A stretch of DNA of 53,490 nucleotides from the NCBI GenBank assembly GCA_028278625.1, contig JANQDY010000276.1:1-53490 (forward strand). Reading direction: 5' to 3'. The notes under the pieces were generated by a model. That model saw only the letters and a list, made by a program, of their open reading frames with translations, had not been told where the DNA came from and ran no database searches. A program made the translations under genes and the position numbers. Position 1 is the first letter of the stretch. Every line of letters begins with the position of its first letter. Origin of the DNA: Thermodesulfobacteriota bacterium. Its GTDB lineage: Bacteria; Desulfobacterota; DSM-4660; Desulfatiglandales; Desulfatiglandaceae. Shown piece after piece: positions 1-8,782 of the stretch.

Positions 1-80
1 CCCGAACACGGCAGTTAAGCTCCTCAGCGCCGATGGTACTGCGTGGGAGACCGCGTGGGAGAGTAGGTCGCTGCCGGAAT
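1..80 (+). rRNA. rrf: 5S ribosomal RNA, 3' part
   Basis: The first 80 bases match the conserved 3' half of bacterial 5S rRNA: a CCCGAACACGGCAGTTAAG segment, then GATGGTACTG, then a GGGAGAGTAGGTCGCTGCC end. The 5' part lies before the window. A strong terminator follows within 10 bases, so this is the end of an rRNA operon. The exact 3' end is estimated to within a few bases. Confidence 0.95.
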
Positions 81-87
81 CCTTCTT

Positions 88-126
88 AAAAAAGCCCCTG
101 GACCACAACGGCCAGGGGCTTTTTTG
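88..126 (+). terminator. Rho-independent terminator of the rRNA operon
   Basis: Bases 94-101 (GCCCCTGG) pair with 112-119 (CCAGGGGC) around a 10-base loop. The stem is flanked by six A on the left and a run of six T on the right, so the stem extends with A-T pairs and can serve both directions. It sits directly after the 5S rRNA. Confidence 0.93.
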
Positions 127-204
127 TTGCTCATTTGGCCAGGGGAATGATAGTAATAGAAGTCTTTCTTTCCATTTCTTTATAATTACAATGGCATTTG
201 AGTT

Positions 205-792
205 ATGGATCGTGAAAAAGAATTACACGTTGTACTGCTTCGTCACGGAGAGACCGAGGGAAATGTGAGAGGTATCGTTCAGGGGCAGTCAGATACGCCG
301 CTGACTGAAAAGGGGATTACTTCCACCCTCAACAAGGCTGAAAAGATCAAGGGCCTCTCTTTTGACGCCGTCTATTGCAGTGATCTTTTAAGGAGCGTTG
401 AAACACTGAAGTTGATACGGAGCGTCGTTTCTGGACTCCCTGAGCCGGTCTACACCAGGGAGCTGAGGGAGATTGACTTTGGCGATTATACCGCTGGTCT
501 TAAGAGCGACCTGATGCCAACCATTTTGAAACACAAGGCACAACAGGATTTGCCTTATCCCAACGGAGAGTCTGGAGGCGGTTTTACGGTGCGTGTCAGG
601 AAATTCTTCTCCAAATTGAGAGACCTGTTTGAGGGAGGGCAGATTCTGGTGGTTACCCATTACGGTGTCATGGAAACGGCGGCCCGACAGTTTACCGGTC
701 CGTTGTCCAAAGAAAAGATCCACATCGGCCCGGACGATGTGTGGCGCATCCGGTTTGCGAACAACCGGTCGGCCAGGAAGGAGATTCTCTAG
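205..792 (+). CDS. Histidine phosphatase family protein (phosphoglycerate mutase/CobC-like)
   Basis: This 195-aa soluble protein belongs to the histidine phosphatase superfamily. The N-terminal RHGETEGN motif (His14 is the expected phospho-acceptor), an SDLLRS segment with Arg63, Glu86 in the TRELREIDFG segment and His152 in VVTHYGV give the full catalytic set, so the enzyme should be active. Family members include alpha-ribazole phosphatase (CobC) and cofactor-dependent phosphoglycerate mutase. The length and the ELREIDFG motif fit the CobC-like branch, but no cobalamin genes are nearby, so the substrate is open. It converges with the kor operon and overlaps the stop of korC by 4 bases. No strong ribosome binding site is seen before the ATG. 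Confidence 0.85.
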   Translation: MDREKELHVVLLRHGETEGNVRGIVQGQSDTPLTEKGITSTLNKAEKIKGLSFDAVYCSDLLRSVETLKLIRSVVSGLPEPVYTRELREIDFGDYTAGLKSDLMPTILKHKAQQDLPYPNGESGGGFTVRVRKFFSKLRDLFEGGQILVVTHYGVMETAARQFTGPLSKEKIHIGPDDVWRIRFANNRSARKEIL

Positions 793-1328
793 CCGCTTTC
801 CTTGACCAGCTGAATTCCCGTTTCAAGTGCTTTTTCGTTCAGTTCCATGAAATCGGGAGGAATCTTATCCTTCAATGCCTTCAGGATCGAATCCGGTTTC
901 ACCAGCCCCGTCAATTCAATGAGCGCCCCAAGCATACAGATGTTAAAGACGATCGGTTTTCCGATTTTCTCAATGACAGCCCGATATATGTCCAACTCCA
1001 TCTGGCGGGCATCCACATTGTGGTCGGTTTTAACATATTTTCCGTCCGTGAGCATAAGACCCCCCGGTCTTACAATGTAGGCGTATTTGTTGTAGGCCGC
1101 CTGGGTAAGGCAGATGAGAATGTGGGGATTGATGACCTTGGGGTGGTGGATCGGTGATTTTGAAATGATAACATCGGCCCGGGTGGCGCCGCCGCGGGCC
1201 TCGGGGCCATAGCTTTGGGTCTGCACGGCATTTAGGTTTTCATGGACGGCGGCCGCTTCAGCCAGAATGATGGCTGCGGTGATAACCCCCTGACCCCCTG
1301 ATCCACTGAAAACGATGCGTTTATCCAT
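789..1328 (-). CDS. korC: 2-oxoacid:ferredoxin oxidoreductase, gamma subunit
   Basis: This 179-aa protein is the gamma subunit of a 2-oxoacid (probably 2-oxoglutarate) ferredoxin oxidoreductase. The N-terminal GSGGQGVITAA motif and the YGPEARGGATRADV segment are typical of the family. I chose the ATG at 1328 because GGAGGG lies just before it; an upstream ATG in the same frame would add seven residues. The start overlaps the korB stop by 8 bases, which suggests translational coupling. It is the last gene of korD-korA-korB-korC. The complex makes or consumes acyl-CoA with reduced ferredoxin, as in the reductive or oxidative TCA cycle of anaerobes. Confidence 0.9.
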   Translation of the reverse strand: MDKRIVFSGSGGQGVITAAIILAEAAAVHENLNAVQTQSYGPEARGGATRADVIISKSPIHHPKVINPHILICLTQAAYNKYAYIVRPGGLMLTDGKYVKTDHNVDARQMELDIYRAVIEKIGKPIVFNICMLGALIELTGLVKPDSILKALKDKIPPDFMELNEKALETGIQLVKESG

Positions 1329-2163
1329 GATGCCCTCCATCAAGACCATCCTTGTTGTTCCCTGATGATCCTTGAAGACTCACCGTGAGTGCTTCGTAAG
1401 TTGCCACGTATTCCGGCTCTTTTTTCTGCACAAAGATCCCCCGCTTTGCCATCTCGGGGGACGCCGCCGCTTTTTTGGAGCCGATCTTAACGGTGTTTTC
1501 CTTGTAGTTTTTCATGATTTCCACTGCATCCCCCAGTCTGTTTTTCCTCCCGTAATAGGTGGGGCACTGACTGAAGACTTCAACCACTGAAAACCCTTTG
1601 TGCGAAATGGCCGCCTTGAAGATGGAGACCATTTCTTTTACATGATAGGTGGTGCTCCTGGCGACGAAGGTGGCGCCAGCACCCCTGGCCAATGCGACGA
1701 CGTCAAACGGTCTGGAATCGGTGCCATAAACGGCGGTGCTGGCTGTTTTTCCCCTGGGGGTGAGGGGAGAATACTGTCCCCCGGTCATTCCGTAAATACT
1801 GTTGTTCATGATGATGGCGGTCAAGTCCACATTTCGTCTGGCTGCGTGAATAAGGTGGTTGCCGCCGATGGCAAGAGCGTCCCCGTCTCCCATGGGGACG
1901 ATGACGTTAAGTTCCGGTCGGCCCATTTTGACGCCCATGGCGAAGGCAATGGCCCGGCCGTGCAGGGTGTGCATGGTATGGAAATCCAGATAACCGGGCA
2001 TACGGGATGAGCATCCGATGCCTGAAACCACAACGATGTCGTTTTTTTTCAGTTTCAGTTCCTCGATGGCCCGGATCATATTGCCCATGATAATACCGTG
2101 TCCGCAGCCGGGACACCAGATGTGCGGCAGGAATCGTTGTCGGATGTAGTCTTTGACCCCCAT
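1321..2163 (-). CDS. korB: 2-oxoacid:ferredoxin oxidoreductase, beta (TPP) subunit
   Basis: This 280-aa thiamine-pyrophosphate subunit has the CPGCGHG motif near residue 18 and the GDGDALAIGGNH cofactor motif near residue 93, followed by the NNSIYGMTGGQ segment expected in 2-oxoacid:ferredoxin oxidoreductase beta chains. It binds TPP and a [4Fe-4S] cluster with its alpha partner and carries out decarboxylation. The gene starts one base after the korA stop and overlaps korC. The TGGQYSPLTP segment and the four-gene order support a 2-oxoglutarate (KorB/OorB) rather than a pyruvate enzyme, but the substrate is inferred. Confidence 0.92.
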   Translation of the reverse strand: MGVKDYIRQRFLPHIWCPGCGHGIIMGNMIRAIEELKLKKNDIVVVSGIGCSSRMPGYLDFHTMHTLHGRAIAFAMGVKMGRPELNVIVPMGDGDALAIGGNHLIHAARRNVDLTAIIMNNSIYGMTGGQYSPLTPRGKTASTAVYGTDSRPFDVVALARGAGATFVARSTTYHVKEMVSIFKAAISHKGFSVVEVFSQCPTYYGRKNRLGDAVEIMKNYKENTVKIGSKKAAASPEMAKRGIFVQKKEPEYVATYEALTVSLQGSSGNNKDGLDGGHHG

Positions 2164-2164
2164 T

Positions 2165-3313
2165 TTATACTCCTTTTCCCCGAATCATGTTCAGAACATT
2201 CAGAATGTCAGCCGGTGAAATGGAGGCGCCGTCAAATCGGTTGGCAAGATAGACCCTTTCAGGCCTCATGACGGCTTTACGCACTTCCTGGCAGATTTGC
2301 CCCATGTTCATTTCCACCACCAGTACATGGGTCTTTCCTTTACAGACGTCCCGGACCAATTGCCTGGGAAAGGGCCAAAGGGTCTGCAGTTCCAGTAACC
2401 CGATTTTCAATCCCCGCTGTCGGCGTTGTTCCACCATGTGCAAAGCGGTCCTGGCGGCGCTCCCAAATGAAATAAGCAATATTTCAGCGTCATCCACATG
2501 ATGCATTTTGTAGCGGGCCAGGATATCGGCCTTGTTTTCAATCTTGTCAACCAGGTGGTGCAGCAGTTCGTAGGCCACTTTCTGATCGTTTGACGGAAAC
2601 CCCCACATGTCGTGAACCAGTCCCGTGACGTTATACCGATGAATGCCACCGAAATCGCTCATGGGGAGCCGGCCGTCTTCTCGGGTCAGATAGGGATGGA
2701 AATTGGTCCCCTCCGGTACCGATGTGCGGAGTCGCTCAAAAACATTGATTTCACCCGGTTTCGGTATGTCGACTTTTTCGCGCATGTGGGCCACCACTTC
2801 GTCAAAGAGAAGTATTACCGGGGTACGGTAGGTTTCAGCCAGGTTGAAAGCCTCCACCGTTATAAGAAAAACATCCTGCAGATTGGAGGCGGTAAGCGTT
2901 ATGATGGAGTGATCTCCATGGGTTCCCCATCGCGCCTGCATGACATCTCCCTGTGCAACACCGGTGGGAAGACCCGTACTGGGACCTCCCCGCTGCACAT
3001 TGACCACAACGGATGGGACTTCCGCCATCACCGCATACCCGATGGCTTCCTGCTTGAGGGAAAAACCGGGGCCGCTGGTGGCGGTCATCACTTTCAAGCC
3101 GGTAAGAGATGCGCCGATGATGGCGCACATGGAGGATATTTCATCCTCCATCTGAATGAATTTCTGACCCATTCTGGGCAGTTTTTCAGAAAGGATTTCG
3201 GCAATCTCAGTGGAAGGGGTAATGGGGTAGCCAGCAAAGAACTGCAACCCCGCGTAAAGGGCGCCCTGCGCAATGACCTCGTTGCCTTGCATGAATGCTG
3301 TGCCGGATTTCAC
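2165..3313 (-). CDS. korA: 2-oxoacid:ferredoxin oxidoreductase, alpha subunit
   Basis: This 382-aa alpha subunit begins with the pyrimidine-binding domain (GYPITPSTEIAEILSE near residue 30, MEDEISSMCAIIGAS near residue 57) and continues into the transketolase C-terminal-like domain. The SGPGFSLKQEAIGYAVMAEVP stretch is the hallmark of KorA/OorA. The start ATG overlaps the korD stop by 4 bases, so all four subunits are probably made from one message. The length matches stand-alone alpha subunits without a fused gamma domain, which agrees with a separate korC. It contributes the acyl-CoA-forming site with KorB. Confidence 0.92.
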   Translation of the reverse strand: MKSGTAFMQGNEVIAQGALYAGLQFFAGYPITPSTEIAEILSEKLPRMGQKFIQMEDEISSMCAIIGASLTGLKVMTATSGPGFSLKQEAIGYAVMAEVPSVVVNVQRGGPSTGLPTGVAQGDVMQARWGTHGDHSIITLTASNLQDVFLITVEAFNLAETYRTPVILLFDEVVAHMREKVDIPKPGEINVFERLRTSVPEGTNFHPYLTREDGRLPMSDFGGIHRYNVTGLVHDMWGFPSNDQKVAYELLHHLVDKIENKADILARYKMHHVDDAEILLISFGSAARTALHMVEQRRQRGLKIGLLELQTLWPFPRQLVRDVCKGKTHVLVVEMNMGQICQEVRKAVMRPERVYLANRFDGASISPADILNVLNMIRGKGV

Positions 3314-3513
3314 GGTTTAGTTTCCTCCAGTTCAATGGCCATATCGGGACATCTCTGTTCGCAAAGCCCGCAGCGGATACAGTCCTCGGGATGATCCCAG
3401 CAGGCCTTTTCCTGATGATCCAGGGCCAGGACTTTCTTGGGACAGAACGCCTCGCAGATACCGCACCCCTTACACCACTCCCTGTTGATGACGACCTGTT
3501 TACTTGTTTCCAT
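3310..3513 (-). CDS. korD: 2-oxoacid:ferredoxin oxidoreductase, delta (ferredoxin-like) subunit
   Basis: This 67-aa protein holds two [4Fe-4S] motifs, CKGCGICEAFCP and CIRCGLCEQRCP, and passes electrons between the kor catalytic core and ferredoxin. I place the start at the ATG ending at 3513 (METSKQVV), where AGAAAGA lies upstream. The open frame extends 37 codons further, but that extra stretch has no ferredoxin features. It is the first gene of the kor operon and overlaps korA by 4 bases (ATGA). The order korDABC is the one found in Kor/Oor systems. Confidence 0.9.
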   Translation of the reverse strand: METSKQVVINREWCKGCGICEAFCPKKVLALDHQEKACWDHPEDCIRCGLCEQRCPDMAIELEETKP

Positions 3514-3639
3514 GACATGTCTTTCTGATCTCAGATGGCTTTCAAACAAAATCCGTTTACGCAAATGCACATTTCTTCCGTTCAAAAACGGGCCAATGAT
3601 AGGTGCTGAAGAAGCATAATGCAAGCTTGCCCTTAGGGT

Positions 3640-4674
3640 TCACGGCTCTATTTTTGGTGTTTCTCCGAAAATTTCGGGATATAGCTCATGAGCGCACTCG
3701 GGACAGATACCGTGGCTGAAGTCCGCTTCGGAATGGTCGCTAATGTGGGTTTCAATTTGATTCCAATAACCTTTGTCGTCCCTTATCTTTTTGCAGCTTG
3801 CACAGATGGGAAGCAGACCGCTCAGGGCTTTAACTTCATCCAACGCCTGCTGCAGTTTGTCTCGTTCATGCTTGAGTGCCAGTTCCGCTTCAAGCCGTTC
3901 CGTGACATCCGTTAGGATGATCAGATGGCTCGGCGTGTCACTGGCAATGGGAAGAAAGACCATGGTGATCTTCCTGTCATTGAGGGAGAACGGGCCGATT
4001 CTTTCATACGTTCGGGTCTTCTGGTCGCTTATGCGATGCTGTTTCTTTAACTGTTCTCTGTCGGCGGGGGCAAAGAACGCTTCGAAATGGGTTCCCATGA
4101 GTTTTTCAATGGGAAGTTCCAAGAGGGAAAGGGCGGCGGAATTGAGGTAAATAATCCGCCCGTCACGGTTTATTTCCACAAGGCCTTCCGACATTCTCTC
4201 CAGCACAATTTCAAAATGCTGTTTCACGGCGAGCAACTCCTGCGTGACCCGGCGCGGCCGAATATGCTGGTATCCCATCGGTCTTGCGGTGGGGTCCTGG
4301 TAGGTCCCATGCCTTTTCAGTTCAAGGGCCGAAAGAATATGCGGCTTCATCAAGTTGAAAGGCCCCTTTGCGATAGAGAGGGTTGCGCCGATTTCTTCAA
4401 GGTTCAGCCGTTCTTCGGCAGCGGTGGCCGAGAGAATGATGATGGGGATGTTCTTGAATCGGTCCATCCGTCGGAGGGTCTTGCACAAGGTCCGTCCATC
4501 GATATTCGGCATCACCAAGTCCAAAAACATGATATCCGGTTCAAATGTCTGAAGGATATCCATTGCCGAAAGGCCATCTTCAGCGGTGATGACCTCATGG
4601 CCTTCCTTGGTCATGAGTGTTACCATATATTTCAGCATGACGGGATTATTATCGACGCTCAGTACTTTTTTCAT
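3640..4674 (-). CDS. Response regulator: receiver + PAS + C-terminal CxxC/CxxC module
   Basis: This 344-aa protein has an N-terminal receiver domain (LDLVMPNIDG, phospho-acceptor Asp52), a PAS domain at about 150-270 (a VEINRDGRIIYLNSAA segment), a short coiled linker and a C-terminal cysteine module. The module carries Cys291-x2-Cys294 and Cys324-x2-Cys327 around the KKIRDDKGYWNQIE and FSHGICPEC segments. There is no kinase or DNA-binding domain. The four cysteines look like a zinc-ribbon pair. From memory this tail recurs at the end of signalling proteins in Desulfobacterota, with unknown role. The first acidic pair of the receiver reads Asp-Asn. It is the last gene of the chemosensory operon. 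Confidence 0.85.
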   Translation of the reverse strand: MKKVLSVDNNPVMLKYMVTLMTKEGHEVITAEDGLSAMDILQTFEPDIMFLDLVMPNIDGRTLCKTLRRMDRFKNIPIIILSATAAEERLNLEEIGATLSIAKGPFNLMKPHILSALELKRHGTYQDPTARPMGYQHIRPRRVTQELLAVKQHFEIVLERMSEGLVEINRDGRIIYLNSAALSLLELPIEKLMGTHFEAFFAPADREQLKKQHRISDQKTRTYERIGPFSLNDRKITMVFLPIASDTPSHLIILTDVTERLEAELALKHERDKLQQALDEVKALSGLLPICASCKKIRDDKGYWNQIETHISDHSEADFSHGICPECAHELYPEIFGETPKIEP

Positions 4675-4739
4675 TTTGCCATCTGCTTAGTGAAAGGAGG
4701 TTCGATTCTCACGCTTAAAAAATGCCAAGGTGGGAACTG

Positions 4740-6707
4740 TTAATCCCATTTCCGAATGATGTCAAGTATCATTTTTTTGTTAATGGGTTTTACAGTGTAG
4801 TCGTCCATGCCCGTTTCCAGACATTTCTCGCGGTCCCCATCCATGGCCTGTCCGGTCATGGCGATAATGGGGACCTTTTTCAAGTGCGTCTCCATTTCCA
4901 GCTCCCGGATGGCCCGGGTACTTTCCAGACCATCCATTTCAGGCATCTGAATGTCCATGAAAATAAGGTCCGTCTTTTGAGATGATTCTCTGTAAATGCG
5001 AAGCGCCTCACGTCCATTTTCGGCGATTGTGACCTTGTGGCCCGCTTTGGTGATCATTTTTTGGACAAGTCTCTGATTAACCGGGTTGTCTTCGGCCAAC
5101 AGAATGTTCAGTTTCCGCTCCGTGTCGATTCGGGCGGAAGGGGCCGATGGAACAACCGGTTCCTTGAGCGCATCACTGATTGGGGCTTCACAGGTCAGCG
5201 GGAAGACCAGGGCAAAACAGGTCCCTTTGCCCGGTGCGCTTTCCACCGTAATGGGGACATTATGTTTTTCAAGGATTTCCTTTACAATACTCATTCCAAG
5301 ACCCGTTCCCACTTCACCGCTGGTGCCCCTTTGAGAGGTCTGGGTAAACTGGTCAAACAGATACGGTATTTTGTCTTCGGGAATACCGATGCCCGTATCC
5401 TTGACAGTGACCCGCACATTTTCTCCGGATGCGGGATCAATGATGATTGTGACGGTTCCCTTTTGGGGCGTGAATTTGATGGCGTTTGAGAGAAGGTTGT
5501 TGAATACGCGGCCAAGGCCACTGGCGTTTCCCATGACAACGGTCTTGTGGCACCGGTTTTCAAATGTCAGGGTTTGAGATTTTCCCCCGGCCATTTGACC
5601 AAGGGAATGGATGCTGTTTTGAATAACCAGAGACAGATCGATGGGATCCATCTTCAATTCCACCTGCTCCGCCTTTGCTTTGCTGAGATCCAGAATGTCG
5701 TTGATAAGCCCTAACAACAAATTCCCCGAGGTTTTGATATGGTTCAGGCTTTCCCTGTCTTCGGAATCGAGGTTTTCTTTTTCAAGTAGCATGTCCGCAA
5801 ATCCCAGAATTCCATTGAGGGGTGACCGCAGATCATGGGAGCAGACGGCAAGCAGGTTGTCTTTCATGCGGTTCAAATCCGTGAGTTCCAAAACCATGTT
5901 GCGAAGGTTTTTATTGAGGCGGTTTCGTTCCAGATGGACCATGATTCGTGCCAGCAGCTCCTCCTTGGCAAAGGGTTTCACCAGATGGTCCGTGGCACCG
6001 GCCTTGAAAACTTTCAGCAGTTCTGATTCATCGGCGCTGGCGGTAAGAAAGATCACGGGAAGATCGGAAAGGTCCAGTTCTCCGCGAACCCTTCGCGTCA
6101 ATTGACGACCGTCCATGCGGGGCATGTTCAGATCGGTAATGACAATATCAATGTCATCTGCTTTTTTGCGCAGAATATCGAGTGCCTCCTGTCCGTCTTC
6201 GGCCTGAATGATGGTAAGACCTTCACGCCGAAGGTACTCGGCGACGATGTGTCGCGCAACCCCGCTGTCGTCCACCACCAGGGCGGTCATGCCCTGGACC
6301 AATTGAGCCGGTTTTAGAACCTTATCCACTGCGGAGAGAACGGTGCCTTCCGAAAAAGGTTTGCTGATGAAGTCCGCCGCCCCCAGCTGAAACCCTTTCT
6401 TTCGGTCCTCCATCGTATCGTTTCCCGTGACAAAGATCACCGGGATAAGGTTGTCGGGGCAGTGGGAAAAGAACCTTGAATACCGGTCGCCTCTCAGTTT
6501 TAGGCAGGTATCAAAGCCGTTCAGCTTGGGCATTTCGATATCCAGCGTCACCAGGTCGGGGGGTGAAGGGGTGGCAACCTTGGTGAGTCCTTCGAGGCCG
6601 TTTTTGGCCTCGATAACCTCATAGCCGCCGCCCTCCAGCTCTTTTCGTATGGTTCGGCGGATCATGGGGCTGTCGTCTACCACAAGGACTTTCATGGGTT
6701 GATCCAT
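4740..6707 (-). CDS. Hybrid histidine kinase, REC-REC-HisKA-HATPase-REC
   Basis: This 655-aa soluble protein has two N-terminal receivers (DIEMPKLNGF at about residue 58; DLNMPRMDGR at about 190), a HisKA region with the phospho-acceptor His in CSHDLRSPLNGILGF, an HATPase domain (NNLLSNAIKFTP, then GTGLGMSIVKEIL) and a third receiver at the C-terminus (DIQMPEMDGLEST at about 585). It has no transmembrane segment or PAS domain, so it probably takes its signal by phosphotransfer or from partners, most simply the CheA encoded in the same operon. The gene lies 31 bases downstream of cheR on the same strand. Its output target is unknown. Confidence 0.93.
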   Translation of the reverse strand: MDQPMKVLVVDDSPMIRRTIRKELEGGGYEVIEAKNGLEGLTKVATPSPPDLVTLDIEMPKLNGFDTCLKLRGDRYSRFFSHCPDNLIPVIFVTGNDTMEDRKKGFQLGAADFISKPFSEGTVLSAVDKVLKPAQLVQGMTALVVDDSGVARHIVAEYLRREGLTIIQAEDGQEALDILRKKADDIDIVITDLNMPRMDGRQLTRRVRGELDLSDLPVIFLTASADESELLKVFKAGATDHLVKPFAKEELLARIMVHLERNRLNKNLRNMVLELTDLNRMKDNLLAVCSHDLRSPLNGILGFADMLLEKENLDSEDRESLNHIKTSGNLLLGLINDILDLSKAKAEQVELKMDPIDLSLVIQNSIHSLGQMAGGKSQTLTFENRCHKTVVMGNASGLGRVFNNLLSNAIKFTPQKGTVTIIIDPASGENVRVTVKDTGIGIPEDKIPYLFDQFTQTSQRGTSGEVGTGLGMSIVKEILEKHNVPITVESAPGKGTCFALVFPLTCEAPISDALKEPVVPSAPSARIDTERKLNILLAEDNPVNQRLVQKMITKAGHKVTIAENGREALRIYRESSQKTDLIFMDIQMPEMDGLESTRAIRELEMETHLKKVPIIAMTGQAMDGDREKCLETGMDDYTVKPINKKMILDIIRKWD

Positions 6708-6738
6708 GGGCTTTGCTCCGATGATTTTGTCGGCGGTC

Positions 6739-7578
6739 TCATTTCAGTTGATAAAAAACGGACCGCAGATACCGTTTTGGAACGTAACGCGAATCCACAT
6801 TGAGCAGGGATTCGGTGGCGCCGATAATGAGGTAGCCGTCCCTTTCCATGACCTTTGAAATGTTTGAGAAAAGCTTCTTGCGATCCGCCATATTGAAATA
6901 AACCCCCACATTTCGACAGAATACAATGTCAAACTTTCCCAGGCTTTCTACCGGGGCCATCAGGTTCAACTTCCTGAAGCTGACCATGGCCCTGATCTCA
7001 TCATTTACTCTCCAGGCACTTCCGTTGAAAACAAAGTATTTCTTCAATATGTTGACGGATAACCCTCGCTTGACCTCAAACTGGTTATACTCGCCTCGGC
7101 TGGCACGTCCGATGGCGGTGTTTGAAAGATCGGTTCCCAGCAACCGTATTTGATATCCTTTGAAATCCCCGAGCAATTCCTTTAACACAATCGCAATGCT
7201 GTAGATTTCCTGGCCCGTGGAGCAGGCGGCGCTCCAGATGCGGATCTGAACCGGAAAGAATCCTGAAGATGCCGCTCTCCTCGCATCGATGAGATCCGGG
7301 ATGATTTTGTGTTGAAGCAGTTCAAAAGGTCCCCTGTCTCTAAAAAAGAGGGTTTCGTTAGTGGCGATCCGGTCGATGATTTTTTGCCGGAGGGCTTCTT
7401 CTCCCGGCTGCTTCGCCATTCGATAAAGTTCGCCGAATGAGCTTAGGCGCTTCTGCTCAAGCAGTGATCCCAGACGGGTTTCCAGAAGATAGGCTTTGCT
7501 TCCGTCAAGATAAATCCCCGATAACTCCTTTATATATTGACAGAACAGGTCATGTTCTTCCGCTGATATCTTTACCAT
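6739..7578 (-). CDS. cheR: Chemotaxis protein methyltransferase CheR
   Basis: This 279-aa protein is a CheR: an N-terminal all-alpha domain (residues 1-75) is followed by the SAM-binding methyltransferase domain with RIATNETLFFRD, the AdoMet motif WSAACSTGQEIYS and the FCRNVGVYF segment. It methylates glutamates of the chemoreceptor encoded upstream. Most CheR proteins read FCRNVLIYF at that last motif; here GV replaces LI, a mild departure. There is no TPR tail. It lies in the operon cheA-mcp-cheW-cheB-cheR, 49 bases after cheB. Confidence 0.94.
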   Translation of the reverse strand: MVKISAEEHDLFCQYIKELSGIYLDGSKAYLLETRLGSLLEQKRLSSFGELYRMAKQPGEEALRQKIIDRIATNETLFFRDRGPFELLQHKIIPDLIDARRAASSGFFPVQIRIWSAACSTGQEIYSIAIVLKELLGDFKGYQIRLLGTDLSNTAIGRASRGEYNQFEVKRGLSVNILKKYFVFNGSAWRVNDEIRAMVSFRKLNLMAPVESLGKFDIVFCRNVGVYFNMADRKKLFSNISKVMERDGYLIIGATESLLNVDSRYVPKRYLRSVFYQLK

Positions 7579-7627
7579 TCACACGTTGCCCAAAGGATCT
7601 GACCGGGATAATAAACAGGCATCGTCA

Positions 7628-8767
7628 TCATGTGCCTTGTGAGAGAGTTCCGATGGTTCTGCGAATCTGATGGGCGATCTGATCCAGTGGTGCCACCACA
7701 TCCACAATGCCTGCTTCAACAGCTTTCTTGGCCATTCCGTATACCACACTGCTTCCTTCGTCCTGAGCAATGATAAAGGCGCCCTTTGCTTTCATCTTCT
7801 GTAATCCCCTGGTGCCGTCGGATCCCATTCCGGTCATGATGACCCCTGTTGCATTTCCTCCGTATTGTTCCGCCACGGATCTGAAAAGGTAGTCGGCGGA
7901 AGGTGCGCAACCGTTTTCAGGCGGATCATTGGTAACCCGAATGATCTTGGTGCTTCCGGACACATGGTCAGCGACTTTCATCTGCTTGCCCCCTGGTGCA
8001 ATGTAGACCGTGTCAGGGGCGATTCTCTCCCCGTCAGAGGCTTCTTTCACGGTGAGTGCACAGTGGCGGTCAAGATTTCTGGCCAGGGATTCCGTGAACA
8101 ATGGCGGCATGTGCTGAGCGATCAAAAAAGGTACCCCCAGTTGAGCGGGTATGTCAGAAAGGACACGATTCAGTGCAACGGGACCTCCCGTGGATACGCC
8201 GATTGCCACAATCCTGGAGCGGAGCGAGAATTGAGATGGTACGAAATGGTCGGTTTTGTTGGGCTCGGTGTCACCCCTTTTCGCGGATCTCGCCGTCATC
8301 GGCACATTTGCTTTTCTACCCTTCAGAATCCTCCGCACTTCCAGGAGCCTGCGAAACGCCTTGATCATGGGCGTAATGGCTTTTTTAAGTTCGGCCCGGT
8401 TCTCCTCAAGACCGCCTGTCTGCGGTTTGCAGATAAAATCAAAGGCCCCCAAATCCAGCGCTTTGATGGCCATTCGGGTTCCTTCCCGGGTGTGGGCGCT
8501 GAGCATAATGGCACCTGTGTCCGGTGCTTCCAGGGCCATCCTCTTGAGGACTTCCAATCCGTCCATCTCAGGCATTTCAATGTCAAGTGTCAGCAAATCC
8601 GGTTTGAGATCGACAATCCGTTTCATGGCGACACGGCCATTGTGAGCGCTGCCCACGACCTCCACGCCGGGTATTTCATTCAAAACATCAGCGACCACTT
8701 TTCGGTATAAAATGGTATCGTCAACCACCAGCACCCGAAGGTCTTCTCTCTTTTCCATGGGCTCCAA
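7628..8767 (-). CDS. cheB: Chemotaxis response regulator protein-glutamate methylesterase CheB
   Basis: This 379-aa protein has an N-terminal receiver (phospho-acceptor Asp62 in LDIEMPEMDG) and a C-terminal methylesterase domain with the expected catalytic residues Ser192 (AIGVSTGGP), His219 (AQHMPP) and Asp317 (MTGMGSDGTRG). It removes receptor methyl groups, or deamidates, in response to CheA. It lies 15 bases after cheW in the same operon. The linker between domains (about 140-185) is long and basic. All key residues are present, so it should be active. Confidence 0.95.
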   Translation of the reverse strand: MEPMEKREDLRVLVVDDTILYRKVVADVLNEIPGVEVVGSAHNGRVAMKRIVDLKPDLLTLDIEMPEMDGLEVLKRMALEAPDTGAIMLSAHTREGTRMAIKALDLGAFDFICKPQTGGLEENRAELKKAITPMIKAFRRLLEVRRILKGRKANVPMTARSAKRGDTEPNKTDHFVPSQFSLRSRIVAIGVSTGGPVALNRVLSDIPAQLGVPFLIAQHMPPLFTESLARNLDRHCALTVKEASDGERIAPDTVYIAPGGKQMKVADHVSGSTKIIRVTNDPPENGCAPSADYLFRSVAEQYGGNATGVIMTGMGSDGTRGLQKMKAKGAFIIAQDEGSSVVYGMAKKAVEAGIVDVVAPLDQIAHQIRRTIGTLSQGT

Positions 8768-8782
8768 TTGAGAACTCTCAAA

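Noticed and set aside
741..1157. 138-aa plus-strand open frame
   Set aside because: It is the antisense shadow of korC and overlaps the end of the phosphatase gene.
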